Both the position numbers and the translations under genes were made by a program. From the NCBI GenBank assembly GCA_027600665.1, contig JADGJL010000011.1:1-64000 (forward strand): a stretch of 64,000 nt of DNA, in the 5' to 3' direction. Shown in pieces: positions 61,111-64,000 of the stretch (its first letter is position 1; each line of letters starts with the position of its first letter). The stretch comes from Irineochytrium annulatum. Its lineage: Eukaryota; Chytridiomycota; Chytridiomycetes; Chytridiales; Chytridiaceae. The notes beneath the pieces were generated by a model, which worked only from the letters and a program-made list of their open reading frames with translations, made no database searches and was not told the DNA's origin.

Positions 61111-61751
61111 ATGGTCAATATCGCGATGGTAGAGCAGGAGTCTGTTCGGGAAAAGGTTGTGGCGTTTACGTTTGATGATGGGCCGCATCCGGTGTATACA
61201 CCTCAAGTACTTGAGATATTCCGTCGTGCCGGTGGGCAGGCAACTTTTTTCATGATTGGCCAAGAGATAGAGGCTATCCGGAGATTGCGGCGGAGGTACA
61301 CCGTGAAGGGCATGAGATCGCAAACCATACATACACGCATCCGGACCTGACCAAGCTGACGCTGGAGGAAGCCGGGGAAGAGTTGCAACGCGCAGAACAT
61401 CTTGTTCAAGAAGTTACGGGGCAACCTGCCCGCAGCTTCCGACCGCCGTATTTTGGCGTAAACGATGATATATTGTCTCTGGCAGCGGAGCGTGGATATC
61501 GCACAATTGGTGCGGTCAACGGTGATGCGAAGGATTGGGATAATCCTGGCGTTGAGCATATTGTGGAGCATACCCGGTCTGCGGTAAAACCTGGAAGCGC
61601 GCTCATATTCCATGACGGATACGGGGATCGTTCCCAGACGGTGGAGGCGGTTCGTGTGCTGGTGGAGGAACTGGCCGCAGAAGGATACCGTTTGGTGACG
61701 GTGAGTGAGTTATTGGACATTTCACGTGAACAGGATGAAAAGATAACATAA
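61111..61751 (+). pseudogene. Polysaccharide deacetylase, frameshifted
   Basis: The N-terminal frame (61111-61350) carries the NodB motif FTFDDGPHPVYTPQVLE and TFFMIGQEIE. The rest of the domain (RSFRPPYFGVNDDI, GDAKDWDNPG, LIFHDGYGDRSQTV) lies in another frame up to 61751. The break is near 61270-61276, where one base appears to be missing. After it the second frame continues without a stop through the expected His-containing NHTYTHPDLT region. The start has GAGAGGGG upstream. Such enzymes de-N-acetylate peptidoglycan or chitin. It may be a true inactivation or a sequencing error. Confidence 0.85.
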
Positions 61752-61757
61752 TGAAGT

Positions 61758-61793
61758 GGACCCATCATTCTTTGAATGACTGGGTCCTTTTTA
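61758..61793 (+). terminator. Terminator after the deacetylase
   Basis: GGACCCATCATTC and GAATGACTGGGTCC pair with one bulge and are followed by T residues. Confidence 0.85.
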
Positions 61794-61897
61794 TATATAA
61801 TTTATATAGGGAGAACGGAGTGGAAGCACAAACTTTGCTTGCCCTCTCAAACTACTTTATAATAATAGGCTAAACTAGATTATGTCAGGAGGAAACA

Positions 61898-63151
61898 ATG
61901 GACTTTATCAAAAATCAACTAGAAGAACTCGGCATGAGTGGACCCTCCATTGGTTATCTTTCAAACATCATTATGATTATTTTTATAGCAGTGATCTCGA
62001 TATTGGCGAATGTGATTGCCAAGCGAGTGGTACTGAAGACGGTGCATCGTATTGTAAGTAACAACCGTTTCAAGTGGGGCCACATCGTGGTTCAGAAAAA
62101 TTTATTTCAGAAGCTGTCGCATCTCGTGCCGGCTATTATTATCTATTATTCGGCTTATATTTTCTCGCCCTATCAGGCCATAATTGAAAAAGCAGCAATG
62201 ACCTACATGATTGTCATCATGATCACGGTACTGAATGCTTTGCTTAATGTATTCGATGATATCTATCGTACCTATGAGGTGTCGAAGATTCGCCCAATCA
62301 AGAGCTACATTCAGGTAGCGAAGATCGTCCTGTTCATTATCGGGGGTATTATCGTCATCTCCAGCCTGATCGGACAAAATCCGCTAATTATCCTCAGTGG
62401 ACTTGGTGCGTTATCTGCGGTATTAATGCTCGTATTCAAAGACTCGATCCTTGGCCTCGTGGCTGGTGTACAGCTATCGTCGAACGATATGGTGCGTGTT
62501 GGTGACTGGATCGAGATGCCAAAGTATAATGCAGACGGTGACGTTATCGACATTACACTGAACACAGTGAAAGTGATGAATTTTGATAAAACGATTACGA
62601 TGATTCCAAGCTATGCCCTCATATCGGACTCGTTCCGGAACTGGAGAGGCATGCAGGTGTCCGGTGGCAGAAGAATTAAGCGGAGCATCTATATCGACAT
62701 CAGCAGTATTCGTTTTTGTACGGAAGAGATGGTGGCTGAATTTGAGAAGATTCATTACCTGACGGATTATGTCACTTCCAAACTTAAAGAAATTCAAGCT
62801 TACAACATGGAGCATCAGGTGAATACTGAAAGCAACGTGAACGGCAGACAGCTCACAAATATCGGTGTATTCCGGGAATATATCCATCAATATTTGAGGA
62901 ACCATCCGAAGATCAATAAAGATATGACGATGATTGTGCGACAATTAGCACCGGAAGATCGCGGGCTGCCTCTGGAAATCTATGCATTCAGCAATGATAT
63001 CAACTGGGGTGTATATGAGAACGTTCAGGCGGATATCTTTGACCATATCTTCGCGGTGGCGTCAACTTTTGGACTGCGGGCCTTCCAAAATCCAACTGGA
63101 CATGACATTGTGCAACTGAAAGAGGATAAACAATTGGTGCGAGAGTACTAG
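61898..63151 (+). CDS. Mechanosensitive ion channel, MscS family
   Basis: This 417-residue membrane protein has about four to five transmembrane helices (IGYLSNIIMIIFIAVISILANVIA first). The pore helix and beta domain of MscS follow: LIILSGLGALSAVLMLVFKDSILGLVAGVQLSSNDMVRVGDWI. The signature VRVGDWIEMPKYNADGDVIDITLNTVKVMNFD is intact. The C-terminal half of about 190 residues is cytoplasmic and longer than in E. coli MscS, as in the YbdG group. AGGAGG precedes the ATG. Confidence 0.92.
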   Translation: MDFIKNQLEELGMSGPSIGYLSNIIMIIFIAVISILANVIAKRVVLKTVHRIVSNNRFKWGHIVVQKNLFQKLSHLVPAIIIYYSAYIFSPYQAIIEKAAMTYMIVIMITVLNALLNVFDDIYRTYEVSKIRPIKSYIQVAKIVLFIIGGIIVISSLIGQNPLIILSGLGALSAVLMLVFKDSILGLVAGVQLSSNDMVRVGDWIEMPKYNADGDVIDITLNTVKVMNFDKTITMIPSYALISDSFRNWRGMQVSGGRRIKRSIYIDISSIRFCTEEMVAEFEKIHYLTDYVTSKLKEIQAYNMEHQVNTESNVNGRQLTNIGVFREYIHQYLRNHPKINKDMTMIVRQLAPEDRGLPLEIYAFSNDINWGVYENVQADIFDHIFAVASTFGLRAFQNPTGHDIVQLKEDKQLVREY

Positions 63152-63196
63152 GGGCTCATAACAGCTCTATCCTTTTCCAATATACTATTCATTCCT

Positions 63197-63229
63197 AAGC
63201 CATTAACTCATCTGGGTTGATGGTTTTTT
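63197..63229 (+). terminator. Terminator after the MscS gene
   Basis: AGCCATTAACTC pairs with GGGTTGATGGTT (with G-U pairs) before a T run. An extended -10 element, TGATATAAT at 63235-63243, lies just downstream. Confidence 0.75.
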
Positions 63230-63281
63230 GTCTGTGATATAATAGGCATATTTTAAGAACGAAGAAGTAGGGGGAACGTGT

Positions 63282-64000
63282 ATGGATTGGGAAGCTCATA
63301 TCGAACAGTGGAGCCGAACGGCCGTTAGATTACTGGATATTCGGTATTATCGTGCGGAGCATGGAACGGTTCCTGATCACGATGTGGCGCATAACAGCTT
63401 CTTCTTAATCACTACGCATGGAGAGGCTAGGATAAGGATATCAGGCGAGGTCTACCAGACTCATTCAGCATACATATTGCACGGGGGAGCAGATGCTGGG
63501 CTAAGTATTACACCGTTGGAACAGGACTTTGCCTGTTATCTGATTTTATATACAGCCGAGTGTGCATCGCCGGAAGATCGAAAGGGTTTCCAGATGACGT
63601 ATGGGTTTGCACCGTATGCATTACTCCCTGTTCAGGAAAAGTGTGAAGCCATGAACCGTCTGTGGCAAGAACCCGCCTCCATAGACAAGCTACAGGCACA
63701 GTCAGTTTTTCTTCCGTTGGTGTACGAGATCATGCGGCAGCAGATTCAGACATGGGCTAAAAAGGAAAACAGCAAACCCAATATCGTCACTGACGCAATC
63801 CACTATATTCACGATCACTATAGCGAGCTGATTACAGCCGAGGAACTGGCCAAGAGATACCATTGCAGCGCCAGCTATTTATCCCGTTTGTTCAAAAACC
63901 AGATTGGACTAGGACCGATTGAATATCTTATTCATGTGCGGGTTCACAGATCCAAGCAGTACCTTCTAAGATCCGAAGCTCGGATCCAGGAAATCGCGAG
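63282..64000 (+). CDS. AraC-family regulator, 5' part
   Basis: The open frame starts at ATG 63282, after AGGGGGAA, and runs off the window without a stop (239 codons seen). The N terminus looks like a small cupin-type sensing domain. The last third is an AraC helix-turn-helix (LITAEELAKRYHCSASYLSRLFKNQIGLGPIEYL, with the second helix-turn-helix just beginning as RIQEIAR). The total length and any further domain, such as a siderophore-binding part, lie outside the window. Confidence 0.85.
   Translation, partial: MDWEAHIEQWSRTAVRLLDIRYYRAEHGTVPDHDVAHNSFFLITTHGEARIRISGEVYQTHSAYILHGGADAGLSITPLEQDFACYLILYTAECASPEDRKGFQMTYGFAPYALLPVQEKCEAMNRLWQEPASIDKLQAQSVFLPLVYEIMRQQIQTWAKKENSKPNIVTDAIHYIHDHYSELITAEELAKRYHCSASYLSRLFKNQIGLGPIEYLIHVRVHRSKQYLLRSEARIQEIA

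Overview
The window is a chromosomal segment of a Gram-positive Firmicute, most likely a Paenibacillus. The evidence is the gene orders hprK-lgt-ppaX, trxB-glcK-rapZ-yvcK-whiA-HPr, cggR-gapA-pgk-tpiA-gpmI-eno and secG-rnr-smpB-ssrA, strong AGGAGG ribosome sites, CtsR, CggR and CcpA type operators, and several large membrane AraC/YesN-type regulators beside ATPase-less sugar ABC transporters. I see no prophage, transposase, CRISPR array or plasmid function. The genus assignment is inference from gene order and style, not from a search.

Layout. 1-2.7 kb: tRNA-Lys, a PucR-type regulator and a MsmX-type sugar ABC ATPase. 3-6.4 kb: hprK, lgt, ppaX and a hexapeptide acyltransferase. 6.7-14.5 kb: a complete histidine operon (hisZ-G-D-B-H-A-F-IE plus a PHP histidinol phosphatase). 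A compact inverted-repeat element follows, then prs, which makes the PRPP used by HisG. 16-25.2 kb: a membrane AraC regulator, a lipoprotein/two-permease ABC importer, a TIM-barrel isomerase and a large protein of unknown function. 25.4-35 kb: a minus-strand lipoprotein, a TPR protein, trxB, an AI-2E-type exporter, glcK, rapZ, yvcK, whiA and an HPr-like gene. 35-38.5 kb: two secreted proteins, clpP on the minus strand with a CtsR operator, and tRNA-Arg. 38.8-46.3 kb: the CggR-controlled glycolytic operon. 46.5-51.8 kb: secG, rnr, smpB and tmRNA. 51.9-64 kb: a UDG-like gene, a two-component pair (YesM/YesN type), a second sugar ABC operon, a frameshifted polysaccharide deacetylase, a MscS channel and the 5' part of another AraC regulator.

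How the parts fit. A carbon-control theme runs through the window: HprK with an HPr protein carrying both His15 and Ser46, glucokinase, CggR and the lower glycolytic enzymes, cre-like sites before two carbohydrate genes, and two importers that would borrow an ATPase such as MsmX. The translation and quality-control genes (SmpB, tmRNA, RNase R, ClpP) form a second functional set.

The most unusual signals are: a three-way-junction-like RNA structure between gpmI and eno; a 206-bp element with inverted ends before prs; low-complexity inserts at three places in one two-component pair; a Gly/Arg/Lys-rich tail of about 215 residues on RNase R; and a hairpin-gated mini-ORF whose stop codon abuts the 5' end of tmRNA.
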